Below are positions 22,741 to 31,774 of a DNA stretch of 35,755 nucleotides, piece after piece. Below the pieces are notes generated by a model, which searched no databases, had not been told where the DNA came from, and saw only the letters and a list, made by a program, of their open reading frames with translations. The stretch comes from Candidatus Segatella violae (GTDB lineage Bacteria; Bacteroidota; Bacteroidia; Bacteroidales; Bacteroidaceae). How positions within the stretch are numbered: position 1 is the stretch's first letter; each line of letters begins with the position of its first letter. The DNA lies in NCBI GenBank assembly GCA_002440225.1, contig DJSH01000026.1, positions 1-35,755 of the forward strand, given 5' to 3'. The translations under genes and the position numbers were made by a program.

Positions 22741-22773
22741 AAAGCATAAGATAATTTATTATTTTCCTTGCTT

Positions 22774-23775
22774 ATGGCTAAACGTTTAACCGATAATATC
22801 AATTCCCTCTATTTCGAGGCTGCCAACCGGATGATCTCGAAGAAGGCACGGCGTAAGATTGTGGCTTACGTCGAGAGCTATGATGACATCTTCTTTTGGC
22901 GTTCTGTGTTGGGCAAGTATGAGGATGATAGTCTGTATTTCGAAATCATGTTGCCTTCTCGCAACAAGCACTTGGACCGGGGCAAGAAGGCGGCTATCTC
23001 TACAATGCTCAAGGGGGTGGGAAGGGATATGATAGCCTGTGTGGATGCCGACTACGATTACATTCGACAGGGCGACACCGAGGCATCGAAGCAGATGCTG
23101 GAGAATCCTTACATCTTCCATACCTATGCCTATGCCATCGAGAACTTCCAGTGCTACGCCAAGGGACTGCACGAAACCTGCGTGATGGTGACGCTCAACG
23201 ACCATAACATCTTCGACTTCGAACGATTCATGGAGGCTTATTCTCGCACGATATGGCCGCTCTTCGTATGGCACATGCTCCTGAATATCCGCCATCGCCA
23301 GATGTCGATGCACTTCGATATGTCGGAATTTGACAAGGTAATCGTCTTGCCTTCCGTTCGCATTCAGGACCCGAGGTGGGCGATAGATTACCTGGGCAAG
23401 AAGGTGAGGGCGAAGATATTCCAGTTGGAGCGCCGTTTCCCGAAGCAGAAACAAGAGCTAGCCAGCATGGGGCATTACCTCAACAACCTGGGCATTCATG
23501 AGCGCAACACCTATTTATATATACAGGGTCATCACTTGTTCGACCTCGTGGTGAGTCCGATAGTGCAGACCGTCTGCGATGCCTTGCGTAATGAGCGAGA
23601 GAATGAAATCCGTGACCGTGCCATCCACTCCGAGCAAGCAAGGACAGAGATGGCTTGTTACGAGAATAGTCTGGGTAGGGTGAAGATGATGATGAAGAAA
23701 AATACCTTCTACCAGTTCTCGCCCGAGTTTCAGAAGATACAGGCGGATGTGGAGAAGTTCTTGGAGGAGAAATAA
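22774..23775 (+). CDS. DUF4435 (TOPRIM-like) protein, PARIS AriB-like
   Basis: 333 aa. The N-terminal region has the TOPRIM-type acidic pattern: a Glu in VAYVESYDDIFFWRSVL (residues about 30-45), then Asp-x-Asp in DMIACVDADYDYI (about 88-99), as expected for DUF4435. In PARIS the DUF4435 subunit AriB is released by the ATPase on sensing phage anti-restriction proteins and acts as a toxic nuclease. Whether this protein does the same is inference. ATG 22774 is used because the upstream in-frame TTG lacks support. The stop codon lies inside the 19-bp terminator stem. The 133-nt gap from the ATPase gene, filled by a REP-like element, is longer than usual for such a pair. Confidence 0.8.
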   Translation: MAKRLTDNINSLYFEAANRMISKKARRKIVAYVESYDDIFFWRSVLGKYEDDSLYFEIMLPSRNKHLDRGKKAAISTMLKGVGRDMIACVDADYDYIRQGDTEASKQMLENPYIFHTYAYAIENFQCYAKGLHETCVMVTLNDHNIFDFERFMEAYSRTIWPLFVWHMLLNIRHRQMSMHFDMSEFDKVIVLPSVRIQDPRWAIDYLGKKVRAKIFQLERRFPKQKQELASMGHYLNNLGIHERNTYLYIQGHHLFDLVVSPIVQTVCDALRNERENEIRDRAIHSEQARTEMACYENSLGRVKMMMKKNTFYQFSPEFQKIQADVEKFLEEK

Positions 23776-23810
23776 GAAATGCGAGCAATTGGCTCGCATT
23801 TCTTATTTCT
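23768..23810. terminator. Bidirectional terminator overlapping the DUF4435 stop codon
   Basis: A perfect 19-bp stem (23768-23786 and 23792-23810, loop AATTG) serves two convergent genes. The left arm includes the TAA stop of the DUF4435 gene. Confidence 0.85.
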
Positions 23811-23836
23811 GATCTATTTGCTAAACTTGAATTATT

Positions 23837-24799
23837 TTATACGTAAGTTTCGAGGAACTTGATAGTTCCCTCCACCTTCAAAGTCTTAGTGCTGGCAGGG
23901 ATGACGATGCTCTCGCCGCCTTGTAGCGAAATCTCGTTACCCTCGTTGTCGGTAATCTTAGCTTCGCCCTTCAAGCCTATCAAGATGACGAAGCTGTCTA
24001 GCTCTGAATAGTCGAGCGTCATTGGTTCGTCGAGATCGTAGACGGCGGTGTTGAAGAATGGGCACTGCACCATGCTCACACCCTCGTTCTTCTTAGGCAC
24101 GTAGTGCTGGCGATAATCAGGCAGCACCGTATAGTCGATGCACTCGGCAGCCTCCTTGGTGTGGAGCTGGCGATAGTTGCCATCCTTGTCCTTGCGCTTG
24201 AAGTCGTAGATGCGATAGGTCACGTCGCTCGTCTGCTGAATCTCAGCCACAAAGCACCCCGTTCCGATGGCATGGATTCTGCCCGCAGGGATAAAGAAAC
24301 AGTCATCCTCCTTCACGTTATATTGTGCCAAGGCATCAGTGATGGTGTCGTTCTCCACCATCTCCTTATATTGCTCTGGCGTAATCTTCATTTTCAGTCC
24401 ATTGTAGAGCTTGGCGTCTGGCTCGCATGGTAGGGCATACCACATCTCTGTCTTGCCACGCTCCTTGCCCTGCTTGTGGGCAATCTCGTCGTTAGGGTGA
24501 ACCTGGATGGAGAGGTCGCGGTTGGCATCGATAAACTTGATAAGCAGTGGAAACTCATTGCCAAATCGCTTGTAGTTCTCTTCGCCGAGGAATGCGCCCT
24601 TCAGCTCGGCGACCACCTCGTTGAGGCTTTTGCCCTGCATCTCACCGTCGGCTACGATGCTCTCATTGCCTGGAACTCCAGAAATCTCCCAGCTTTCACC
24701 TACATTATCTTGCTTTAAGTCGAGATGCTTGAAAGCGATGATCTTACTGCCACCCCAGATGGTGGATTTCAATAGTGGTTGAAATTTTAATGGTTTCAT
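23837..24799 (-). CDS. manA: Mannose-6-phosphate isomerase, class I
   Basis: 320 aa cupin enzyme that interconverts fructose-6-phosphate and mannose-6-phosphate, linking glycolysis to GDP-mannose/fucose synthesis. It begins with FQPLLKSTIWGGSKI and has the metal-site segments SIQVHPND (about residue 98) and GKTEMWYAL (about 115). FFIPAGRIHAIGTG supplies the next His, and a C-terminal cupin half follows. This is the short Bacteroidetes/Firmicutes-type class I enzyme. It lies 92 nt downstream of trkH on the same strand and could be the last gene of that operon or have its own promoter; none is evident. Confidence 0.92.
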   Translation of the reverse strand: MKPLKFQPLLKSTIWGGSKIIAFKHLDLKQDNVGESWEISGVPGNESIVADGEMQGKSLNEVVAELKGAFLGEENYKRFGNEFPLLIKFIDANRDLSIQVHPNDEIAHKQGKERGKTEMWYALPCEPDAKLYNGLKMKITPEQYKEMVENDTITDALAQYNVKEDDCFFIPAGRIHAIGTGCFVAEIQQTSDVTYRIYDFKRKDKDGNYRQLHTKEAAECIDYTVLPDYRQHYVPKKNEGVSMVQCPFFNTAVYDLDEPMTLDYSELDSFVILIGLKGEAKITDNEGNEISLQGGESIVIPASTKTLKVEGTIKFLETYV

Positions 24800-24841
24800 A
24801 ATTTACTTTTTTTAAGTAATACGAATATGGTTAATTATATA

Positions 24842-24909
24842 CTTAGTTTTCTTTCCAAAACTTACTTAGTTTTCTTTTCTTAGAAACATGTTTAGTTTTC
24901 TCTCCAAAA
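24842..24909. repeat. Repeated copies of the trkH 3' end
   Basis: CTTAGTTTTCTTTCCAAAA (24842-24860) and CTTAGTTTTCTTTT (24865-24878) repeat the last codons and stop of trkH (TTAGTTTTCTCTCCAAAA, 24892-24909). They look like a small tandem duplication past the stop. Confidence 0.65.
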
Positions 24910-26349
24910 AGCAGGAGTAAAGATGACCAATACGCTGAATATTTCCAAACGACCGATGAGCATCATCAGTGAGCAGAACCATTTCGCCACGTCGGGTAGT
25001 TCGCTCCACGACATCGTTGGTCCTATCTCCGTGCCCAGCGTAGGTCCCACATTGCCCACACAGCTCAGGGTGATGGTGATGGCATTGGTATTATCGATGC
25101 CCATCGCTATCATCGTAAATGAGATGAGAAGACAGATGATGAGGTAGGTGACGAGGAAGGCGAGCAGCGTGACTCGCTTCTGCATCGGCACGTTCACACC
25201 GTCTATCTTCAGTGGCAACACGGCGTTGGGGTGCAATATCTGGCGGAACTCGTTCTTCACCACTCTCAGGAGCATCACGCCACGGATACACTTCAGCCCA
25301 CCACTCGTACTGCCCGAGCAAGCACCGAAGAACATGCAGGCGGCGAGTATCACCCAGGTGACGTGAGGCCAGAGGGCGGCATCGTCGTTGAAGAGACCAG
25401 TGGTGGTGATGAATGATACCACCTGGAAAACAGCACTGCGGAAGGCGTGCTCCAGGTTGTAGTTGCGCATCGCCATCAGCTCCACCATGATGAAGGCGGT
25501 GAATGCCGTAACGAGGAAGAGGTAGAACTTAAACTCTGAGTTCTTGAACAAATCCTTGATTTTCAATTTGATGACCGCAGCGTAGAGCAAAGTGAAGTTG
25601 ATGCCCGAAAGAAAACAAAACAGCGTACAGATGTATTCCAGCGTAGGCGAGTGGAAAAACTCCGTGCTGGTGTTGTGGGTGGCGAAACCTCCTGTGGCTG
25701 TGGTGGTCATCGCATAGTTGAAACTATCGAAGATGCTCATGCCGCCTAGGTAATAGCATACGATGCAAGCGATGGTGAGCACGGAATAGATGCTCCAAAT
25801 CCATTTGGCTGATGTGGAAAGGCGAGGATGGAGCTTGGTCTTGATAGGTCCCGTGGCCTCGGCGGCAAACACCTTGGTCTGTCCTCCGACGAGCGAAGGA
25901 AGCAAGGCGATGGTAAAGAACACGATGCCCAATCCACCTATCCACTGGGTGAGCGAGCGCCAGAACAGCAATCCGTGTGGCAAGGCCTCCACGTCGTCGA
26001 TGATGGTGGCACCTGTCGTGGTGAATCCCGACATGGTCTCAAAGTAGGCGTCGGTGAAACTGGTGAGGTAACCGCTCACCAGGAATGGCAGGGTGCCGAA
26101 GAGGCTGAACACAATCCATGAGAGCGTTACGACGAGATAGGCGTCGCGTCGCGACATGGAGTTGTCGGCTCCGTGCCCCCTCCATTTCAGTGCAAGCCCG
26201 CCTCCGATGGTGGTCAGTGTGGCTACGATAAAGGCAAAGACATCGTCTTGCTGGTAGTATATCGCCACCAGCAAACTGAGCAATAGCAGGGAAGCCTCGA
26301 TGAAAAGCAACTGTCCCAGCACCTTGTAAATCAACTTACGATTGATCAT
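24892..26349 (-). CDS. trkH: Potassium uptake protein, membrane subunit
   Basis: 485 aa integral membrane protein of the TrkH/KtrB family. Pore-loop signatures are visible, including TMSGFTTTGATIIDDVE (about residue 105), FNYAMTTTATGGFATHNTS, VVSFITTTGLFNDD and a fourth loop near LSCVGNVGPTLG. The selectivity Gly residues are present. It forms the K+ channel-like pore that works with TrkA. It follows trkA by 31 nt in the operon dxs-trkA-trkH. The C-terminal codons are repeated just past the stop. Confidence 0.93.
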   Translation of the reverse strand: MINRKLIYKVLGQLLFIEASLLLLSLLVAIYYQQDDVFAFIVATLTTIGGGLALKWRGHGADNSMSRRDAYLVVTLSWIVFSLFGTLPFLVSGYLTSFTDAYFETMSGFTTTGATIIDDVEALPHGLLFWRSLTQWIGGLGIVFFTIALLPSLVGGQTKVFAAEATGPIKTKLHPRLSTSAKWIWSIYSVLTIACIVCYYLGGMSIFDSFNYAMTTTATGGFATHNTSTEFFHSPTLEYICTLFCFLSGINFTLLYAAVIKLKIKDLFKNSEFKFYLFLVTAFTAFIMVELMAMRNYNLEHAFRSAVFQVVSFITTTGLFNDDAALWPHVTWVILAACMFFGACSGSTSGGLKCIRGVMLLRVVKNEFRQILHPNAVLPLKIDGVNVPMQKRVTLLAFLVTYLIICLLISFTMIAMGIDNTNAITITLSCVGNVGPTLGTEIGPTMSWSELPDVAKWFCSLMMLIGRLEIFSVLVIFTPAFWREN

Positions 26350-26380
26350 TTCCTCTGTTTCTCCGTATTTACCTTATTTA

Positions 26381-27724
26381 TTATATGAAATATTTCTCTA
26401 TCTTCTTCATATTGATGTTGTGGCAGAACACCATCACCGAGTCGCCCGCCTCAATCTGTGTGTTACCGGATACGAGCATGCCCTCGCCATCACGCACCAG
26501 TCCACCTATCGTCACGCCGATAGGCATACCGAGGTCTTTCACAGGCTTCTTGGTCACCTTTGAACCTTCCTTGGCGATGAACTCAGCCACATCGGCATTG
26601 GCGCTCATCAGGAAGCGCACGTTCATTACGTCGGCATCGAGCATCATTTGGTAGATATAGCTGGCAGCTATCATCTTCTTGTTGATGATGGTGCCGATGT
26701 CGAGGCTCTCTGCCATGCTCACATAGTCTACGTTTTCCACGGCAGCTACGGTCTTGCGCACCCCCATTCGCTTGGCGGTGAGGCAAGCCAGGATGTTGGT
26801 CTCGGCATTGCCTGTCAGGGCTACGAAAGCCTGTGTGCTTCGGATGCCCTCCTCGGTGAGGAGGGGAATGTCGCGCCCATCGCCATGTATGATGAGCGTA
26901 TTGTTCTCGTCGAGGATGTCGTTGAGGTATTCGCAGCGTTCTTCGTTGAGTTCGATGATTTTGCACTCCATGTATTCTGGCATCTTCTTCACGGCTCTCA
27001 CGGCGGTGCGGCCGCCACCCATGATCATCACGTTCTTCACGTCTACGTAGTGTTCCTTGCCCACAATCTTGCGGATATATGGTATGTAGTTGCGAGTGGT
27101 CATGAAGTAGGCGAGGTCGTAGAGTTTCAGTTCGTCGTTACCTCCAGGGATGATGGTCTCGCTGCCTCGCTTGATGGCCACCACGTGGTATGGGTCGTTG
27201 GGACCGCTGATGTCTTTGAGGGGCTCGTTGAGAATCTCGCAACCTTCGCGCAACTTGATGCCCAGCATCACGAGGGCACCGTCGTGTACGTCCCAGCGCT
27301 GGCGCACCCAACTCATTTTCAGTCCGTTGTTGATGTCTACTGCCGCAAGCATCTCTGGGTAGATGAGTTTGTTGATGCCCAACTCTTTAAAGAATTCCTG
27401 GGCTTGTGGGTCCATATACTCAGGGTTGTCTACACGTGCCACCGTGCGCTTGGCTCCCAAGTTTTTTGCCAGTATGCTGGATGTGATGTTGGTACTCTCT
27501 ACGGGTGTCACGGCGATGAATAGGTCGGCGTCGTCTACGCCGGCATCGCGCAGGGTCTTCAGGCTGGTAGGCTTGCCCAGCATGGTGAGCAGGTCGCAGT
27601 CGGAGCCAATGCTGGCCAGTCGCTCCTCGCTTTCGTCGATGAGCGTTATCTCCTCCTTGCTCCTTGAGAGCAGTCGAGCCAAGTGTGTGCCTATGGCGTG
27701 GGCACCAGCTATGATGATTTTCAT
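26381..27724 (-). CDS. trkA: Potassium uptake regulatory subunit, NAD-binding
   Basis: 447 aa with two tandem TrkA_N (Rossmann) plus TrkA_C (RCK) units. The first starts MKIIIAGAHAIGTHLARLLS and the second VMIMGGGRTAVRAVKK near residue 230. TrkA_C modules end each half (LREGCEILNEPLKDISG; GSKVTKKPVKDLGMPIGVTI). It is a cytoplasmic ring protein gating TrkH in response to nucleotides. It lies 30 nt after dxs and 31 nt before trkH, so one transcript is likely. Confidence 0.93.
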   Translation of the reverse strand: MKIIIAGAHAIGTHLARLLSRSKEEITLIDESEERLASIGSDCDLLTMLGKPTSLKTLRDAGVDDADLFIAVTPVESTNITSSILAKNLGAKRTVARVDNPEYMDPQAQEFFKELGINKLIYPEMLAAVDINNGLKMSWVRQRWDVHDGALVMLGIKLREGCEILNEPLKDISGPNDPYHVVAIKRGSETIIPGGNDELKLYDLAYFMTTRNYIPYIRKIVGKEHYVDVKNVMIMGGGRTAVRAVKKMPEYMECKIIELNEERCEYLNDILDENNTLIIHGDGRDIPLLTEEGIRSTQAFVALTGNAETNILACLTAKRMGVRKTVAAVENVDYVSMAESLDIGTIINKKMIAASYIYQMMLDADVMNVRFLMSANADVAEFIAKEGSKVTKKPVKDLGMPIGVTIGGLVRDGEGMLVSGNTQIEAGDSVMVFCHNINMKKIEKYFI

Positions 27725-27754
27725 TATCTTATCTTGCTTCTTGTCGTTTTGATG

Positions 27755-29647
27755 TTATCCTTTGATGGCTTTCTTGATGCTGTCATTGTCTAGATGCACG
27801 ATTTCTCTAAGTTGAGCCACGGTTCCGTGCTCCACAAATTCGTCGGGCAGTCCCAGTCTTGTGATGCGTGGCTGGTAGTCGTGGTCGTTCATCCATTCGA
27901 GCACCGCCGTTCCCATGCCTCCGATGCGCACACCGTCTTCGATGGTAACGATGCGTGTGAACTTTTCGCCCACCTCTTTCAATATGGTCTTGTCTAGAGG
28001 TTTGAGGAATCGCATGTCGTAGTGGGCTACGCTCATGCCAGTCTCTGCCTCTACTTCGTCGATAGCCTTGGCGGCGTCGTTGCCGATAGGACCGATGGTG
28101 AGCACCGCCACGTCCTTGCCGTTTTTCAGCTTCCTGCCGGTGCCGGTCTTGATTTCCTCCATCGGGTTGCGCCAGTCGGTTAGCACGCCCTTGCCTCTAG
28201 GATAGCGTATCACATAAGCGCCGTGGTCGGGCAGTTGGGCTGAGTACATCAGGTTGCGCAGCTCGTGTTCGTTCATCGGCGAGGCGATGGTGAGATGTGG
28301 TATCGGTCGCAAGGCGGCTAGGTCGAAGGCTCCATGATGGGTCGGCCCATCCTCGCCGACGAGTCCGGCACGATCCAAACAGAGCACCACGGGCAGATTG
28401 AGAATGGCCACGTCGTGTATGATGTTGTCGTAGGCACGTTGTGCGAACGAACTGTATATGTTGCAGAATGGGATGAGCCCATCTTTTGCCATGCCTCCCG
28501 AGAAGGTCACGGCGTGTCCCTCGGCGATGCCTACGTCGAAGGTCCTGTCTGGCATAGCCTTCATCATGATGTTCATAGAGCATCCCGTAGGCATGGCTGG
28601 TGTCACGCCCACAATCTTAGGGTTCTTTTCGGCGAGCTCCAGGAGGGTGTTGCCGAAGACATCCTGAAACTTAGGAGGCTGGTTGCTGGTGTCGGCGATG
28701 AGGCGTTCGCCCGTCTCTGGGTCGAACTTGCCTGGTGCGTGCCAGATGGTGGCGCTCTTCTCGGCGGGCTCGTATCCCTTGCCCTTGGTGGTGTGCAGGT
28801 GCAGGAGCTTAGGCCCCTTCATGTCCTTGAGCTGTCGCAATACACGTACAATCTCCTTCACGTCGTGCCCGTCGAACGGACCGAAATATCGGATGTTCAT
28901 GCCTTCGAAGATGTTCTGCTGATGGCTCAGTGCCGACTTCAATGCGTTGTTCAGTCGGATGATGCCCTTGCGTCTATCCTCGTTCAGGTAGCCCTTGGAG
29001 TGGAGCCACTGCGAAGCCTTGAAGCGTAGCTTGTTGTAAGTCTCGTTGGTATCCAGGTTGAGCAAGTATTTCTCCATTCCACCCACGGCACGGTCGATGC
29101 TCATGTCGTTGTCGTTCAGAATGATGAGCATGTCGTTGGGGGTGCTCGATACATTGTTCAAGCCCTCGAAAGCCAAGCCTCCGCTCATGGCACCGTCGCC
29201 GATGACCGCCACGATGTGCCGATCGGCCTTTCCTGTCTCACGTGCAGCCACGGCCATGCCTAGGGCAGCCGAGATAGAGTTGCTCGCATGTCCACAGGTG
29301 AAGGTGTCGTATTCGCTTTCCAATGGGGTGGGGAATGGTCGTATGCCGTGCAACTTACGGTTGGTGCAGAAATTCTCGCGGCGCCCCGTAAGTATCTTGT
29401 GTCCGTAAGCTTGATGCCCCACATCCCATACGATTCTGTCGTATGGAGTGTTGAAGGCGTAGTGCAGGGCTACGGTTATCTCAACAACGCCGAGCGAGGA
29501 GGCAAAATGTCCGGGGTTTACAGAAACCTCGTCGATGATGTCTTCTCTCAGTTCTTGGCATACTTGAGGCAACTGGTCGATGCTGAGTCGCCTCAAATCT
29601 TCTGGATATTTAATAGTATTTAAAAGACTAAACTTATTTTTGTCCAT
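27755..29647 (-). CDS. dxs: 1-deoxy-D-xylulose-5-phosphate synthase
   Basis: 630 aa, normal length. This thiamine diphosphate enzyme condenses pyruvate and glyceraldehyde-3-phosphate in the first step of the MEP isoprenoid pathway. It has WDVGHQAYGHKILTGR at the N-terminus, the ThDP/Mg motif GDGAMSGG ... NDNDMSI (about residues 150-180), and the second-domain DRAGLVGEDGPTHHG. The open frame runs 143 codons further upstream, but that extension has no family similarity and contains the promoter. Met 29647 (MDKNKFSLLNTIKYPEDL) is the real start, 23 nt after TATCTTTG (29670-29677). First gene of the operon. Confidence 0.95.
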   Translation of the reverse strand: MDKNKFSLLNTIKYPEDLRRLSIDQLPQVCQELREDIIDEVSVNPGHFASSLGVVEITVALHYAFNTPYDRIVWDVGHQAYGHKILTGRRENFCTNRKLHGIRPFPTPLESEYDTFTCGHASNSISAALGMAVAARETGKADRHIVAVIGDGAMSGGLAFEGLNNVSSTPNDMLIILNDNDMSIDRAVGGMEKYLLNLDTNETYNKLRFKASQWLHSKGYLNEDRRKGIIRLNNALKSALSHQQNIFEGMNIRYFGPFDGHDVKEIVRVLRQLKDMKGPKLLHLHTTKGKGYEPAEKSATIWHAPGKFDPETGERLIADTSNQPPKFQDVFGNTLLELAEKNPKIVGVTPAMPTGCSMNIMMKAMPDRTFDVGIAEGHAVTFSGGMAKDGLIPFCNIYSSFAQRAYDNIIHDVAILNLPVVLCLDRAGLVGEDGPTHHGAFDLAALRPIPHLTIASPMNEHELRNLMYSAQLPDHGAYVIRYPRGKGVLTDWRNPMEEIKTGTGRKLKNGKDVAVLTIGPIGNDAAKAIDEVEAETGMSVAHYDMRFLKPLDKTILKEVGEKFTRIVTIEDGVRIGGMGTAVLEWMNDHDYQPRITRLGLPDEFVEHGTVAQLREIVHLDNDSIKKAIKG

Positions 29648-29669
29648 GTTTTCATCGTGAATAACTCTG

Positions 29670-29677
29670 CAAAGATA
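29670..29677 (-). promoter_or_regulatory. -7 element of the dxs-trkA-trkH operon
   Basis: TATCTTTG on the minus strand, just upstream of the dxs start; the -33 half is weak. Confidence 0.65.
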
Positions 29678-29740
29678 CTGCTTTTTTTCAATATAAGCCA
29701 CTTTTGGGGCGATTATTTCGCTTTTTCCGATTATTCTTTG

Positions 29741-29748
29741 TATTTTTG
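29741..29748 (+). promoter_or_regulatory. -7 element of the C1 peptidase-sigma transcript
   Basis: TATTTTTG at 29741-29748 with TTCG about 20 nt upstream as a weak -33; divergent from dxs. Confidence 0.55.
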
Positions 29749-29803
29749 CAGTGCTAAAGGGGGCTTTGCTGCTCTCTTCTGGTTTTAGAAACAATAATAA
29801 AAC

Positions 29804-31228
29804 ATGAATAAAATATCTATAATAATGAAAAAGAACGTATTCCTTTTCGGGGCCATGATGATGGCTTCCATGGCTATGATGGCGCAGACCAAGGCGGGCG
29901 GCATCACTCAGTCTGCCCTCCAGCAGATGGAGAAAAGTCAGAGCGCAGGTGTTGCCAACAAGGCTCTCTTCAATGCCATCGCCAACAACAATATCGACGA
30001 CTTGGTGAAGAATCATGCCAATGAGGCTCCTGTGGATACCCATTTCAGCATCGAGACTCCTTCGCAGAGCATTCATAATCAGAAGAGCTCGGGTAGATGC
30101 TGGATGTTCAGCGGTCTCAATGTGCTCCGTTCCAACTTTGCCAAGAACGACAAGAAGGGCAGAGTGGTGGAGTTCTCACAGGACTATCTCTTCTTCTACG
30201 ACCAGTTGGAGAAGGCTAACTTGATGCTCCAGGGTGTCATCGACCTCGGCAAGAAGAGCATCGAGGACCCTCAGGTGCAGTTCTTCTTCAAGAATCCACT
30301 CAACGATGGTGGTACTTTCTGTGGTGTAGCCGACTTGACTGCCAAGTATGGCTTGGTGCCAATGAGCGTGATGCCAGAGACTTACTCCAGCAACAACACT
30401 ACGAAGATGAGTCGCCTCGTGAGCAGCAAGCTCCGTGAGTATGGCTTGGAGTTGCGCAAGATGGTGGCTGCTGGCAAGAAACCTGCTGCCATCCAGGCTC
30501 GCAAGAACGAGATGCTCGCTCAGGTTTATCACATGCTCTGTCTCACCCTCGGCGAACCAGTGAAGGATTTCACCTACGCTTTCCGTGACAAGGATGGCAA
30601 GCAGGTGGGCGAGGCTAAGAAATATACCCCTAAGAGTTTCTATGAGGAAACCGTGGGCAAGGACCTCAACGGCACTTTCCTGATGGTGATGAACGACCCT
30701 CGTCGTCCTTACCACAAGACCTACGAGGTGGAGTACGACCGCCACACCTACGATGGTCATAACTGGAAGTATCTGAACTTGCCTATGGAGGAGATAGCCA
30801 ATCTCGCCATCGCTTCCCTCAAGGATGCCCACAAGATGTATTCCAGCTACGATGTGGGCAAGCAGCTCGACCGTAAGCGTGGCTACTTGGCACTCGACAA
30901 CTTCGACTATGGAAGTCTCTTCGGCACCACCTTCCCGATGAACAAGGCAGAGCGCATCTCTACCTTCGACAGTGGCTCCACCCACGCCATGACCTTGACA
31001 GCAGTGGACCTCGATGCCAACGGCAAGCCTGTGAAGTGGAAGGTGGAGAACAGTTGGGGTGCTGACAATGGCTTCAATGGTTGTTTCATCATGACCAATG
31101 ATTGGTTCAATGAGTACATGTTCCGCTTGGTGGTGGATAAGAAGTATGCCTCGGAGCAACTCTTGAAGGAATTCGACCAAAAGCCAACGATGTTGACTCC
31201 AGACGATCCTTTGTTTGTAGATGAGTAA
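29804..31228 (+). CDS. Exported C1B cysteine peptidase (aminopeptidase C/bleomycin hydrolase type)
   Basis: 474 aa. A signal peptide (KKNVFLFGAMMMASMAMMAQ) predicts export. The catalytic triad is visible: Cys 99 in SSGRCWMFSG, His 394 in GSTHAMTL and Asn 416 in ENSWGADNG, with the oxyanion Gln in HNQKSSG. Classic PepC enzymes are cytoplasmic, but exported versions are common in Bacteroidales. A second Met at 29825 begins a typical signal peptide and is an equally good start (467 aa). The 3' end overlaps the ECF sigma start by 8 nt, so the two are translationally coupled; no separate sigma promoter is seen. Confidence 0.9.
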   Translation: MNKISIIMKKNVFLFGAMMMASMAMMAQTKAGGITQSALQQMEKSQSAGVANKALFNAIANNNIDDLVKNHANEAPVDTHFSIETPSQSIHNQKSSGRCWMFSGLNVLRSNFAKNDKKGRVVEFSQDYLFFYDQLEKANLMLQGVIDLGKKSIEDPQVQFFFKNPLNDGGTFCGVADLTAKYGLVPMSVMPETYSSNNTTKMSRLVSSKLREYGLELRKMVAAGKKPAAIQARKNEMLAQVYHMLCLTLGEPVKDFTYAFRDKDGKQVGEAKKYTPKSFYEETVGKDLNGTFLMVMNDPRRPYHKTYEVEYDRHTYDGHNWKYLNLPMEEIANLAIASLKDAHKMYSSYDVGKQLDRKRGYLALDNFDYGSLFGTTFPMNKAERISTFDSGSTHAMTLTAVDLDANGKPVKWKVENSWGADNGFNGCFIMTNDWFNEYMFRLVVDKKYASEQLLKEFDQKPTMLTPDDPLFVDE

Positions 31229-31715
31229 CAGAGAAATTTTTGGGCAACTGTTTAAGACATATTATGCCCGATTATATTATTACGCACTTCAGCTATTGAA
31301 AGATGAAGAGGCGAGTCGTGACATCGTGAGTGGTGTTTTCGCTCACGTATGGGAAGACTTTGCCTCTTACGATAGGCAGACATTGCCCGCTTTCTTGCTG
31401 AAGTGCGTAAAAAACAAATGTATGGATTATCTTCGGCATTCTTCTGTCCATGCTCAGTATGCCGACTATTATCTTCATGCCGTGGATCAATGTTATGAAG
31501 ATAATGATACCAACAGAGAACGCCAACGGCAAGTGGAGGAGATGCTCGACTTGCTTCCCGATACCACTCGTCATGTTTTAGAGGAATGTTATCTTAACCA
31601 CAAGAAATACCGAGAGGTGGCAGAGGAGATGAACGTCTGTCAGGAAACGGTAAAGAGGCACATCATGAAAGCCTTGAAACTGTTAAGAGAACATTATAAT
31701 CAAAAGAAAACTTAG
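31221..31715 (+). CDS. ECF-type RNA polymerase sigma factor
   Basis: 164 aa. The sigma2 region (FKTYYARLYYYALQLLKDEE ... DIVSGVFAHVWED) and the sigma4 helix-turn-helix (YREVAEEMNVCQETVKRHIM) are both intact, with no extra domains. It is followed by fecR and a SusC-like receptor that has an STN domain, the standard layout of TonB-dependent trans-envelope signalling in Bacteroidetes. It overlaps the peptidase gene by 8 nt, which is unusual; most such sigma genes have their own promoter. Two matching candidate target promoters lie downstream, before fecR and before susC. Confidence 0.92.
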   Translation: MSNREIFGQLFKTYYARLYYYALQLLKDEEASRDIVSGVFAHVWEDFASYDRQTLPAFLLKCVKNKCMDYLRHSSVHAQYADYYLHAVDQCYEDNDTNRERQRQVEEMLDLLPDTTRHVLEECYLNHKKYREVAEEMNVCQETVKRHIMKALKLLREHYNQKKT

Positions 31716-31722
31716 TGAGAGG

Positions 31723-31751
31723 TGTTACCATTTTGAAAGGTGAAACGTATT
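31723..31751 (+). promoter_or_regulatory. Candidate ECF-sigma promoter upstream of fecR
   Basis: TGTTACC (31723-31729), a 16-nt spacer, then CGTATT (31746-31751), 24 nt before the fecR ATG. Identical boxes and spacing occur before the SusC gene. Confidence 0.6.
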
Positions 31752-31774
31752 ATTCTAGGTAAAGAAATAGAAAC

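Noticed and set aside
26648..27523. 291-codon plus-strand open frame
   Set aside because: Antisense shadow of trkA.
29648..30076. 143-codon N-terminal extension of dxs
   Set aside because: It contains the promoter, overlaps the divergent peptidase gene and has no Dxs similarity; Met 29647 fits the family start.
30176..31180. 334-codon minus-strand open frame
   Set aside because: Antisense shadow of the C1 peptidase gene, whose catalytic triad is intact.
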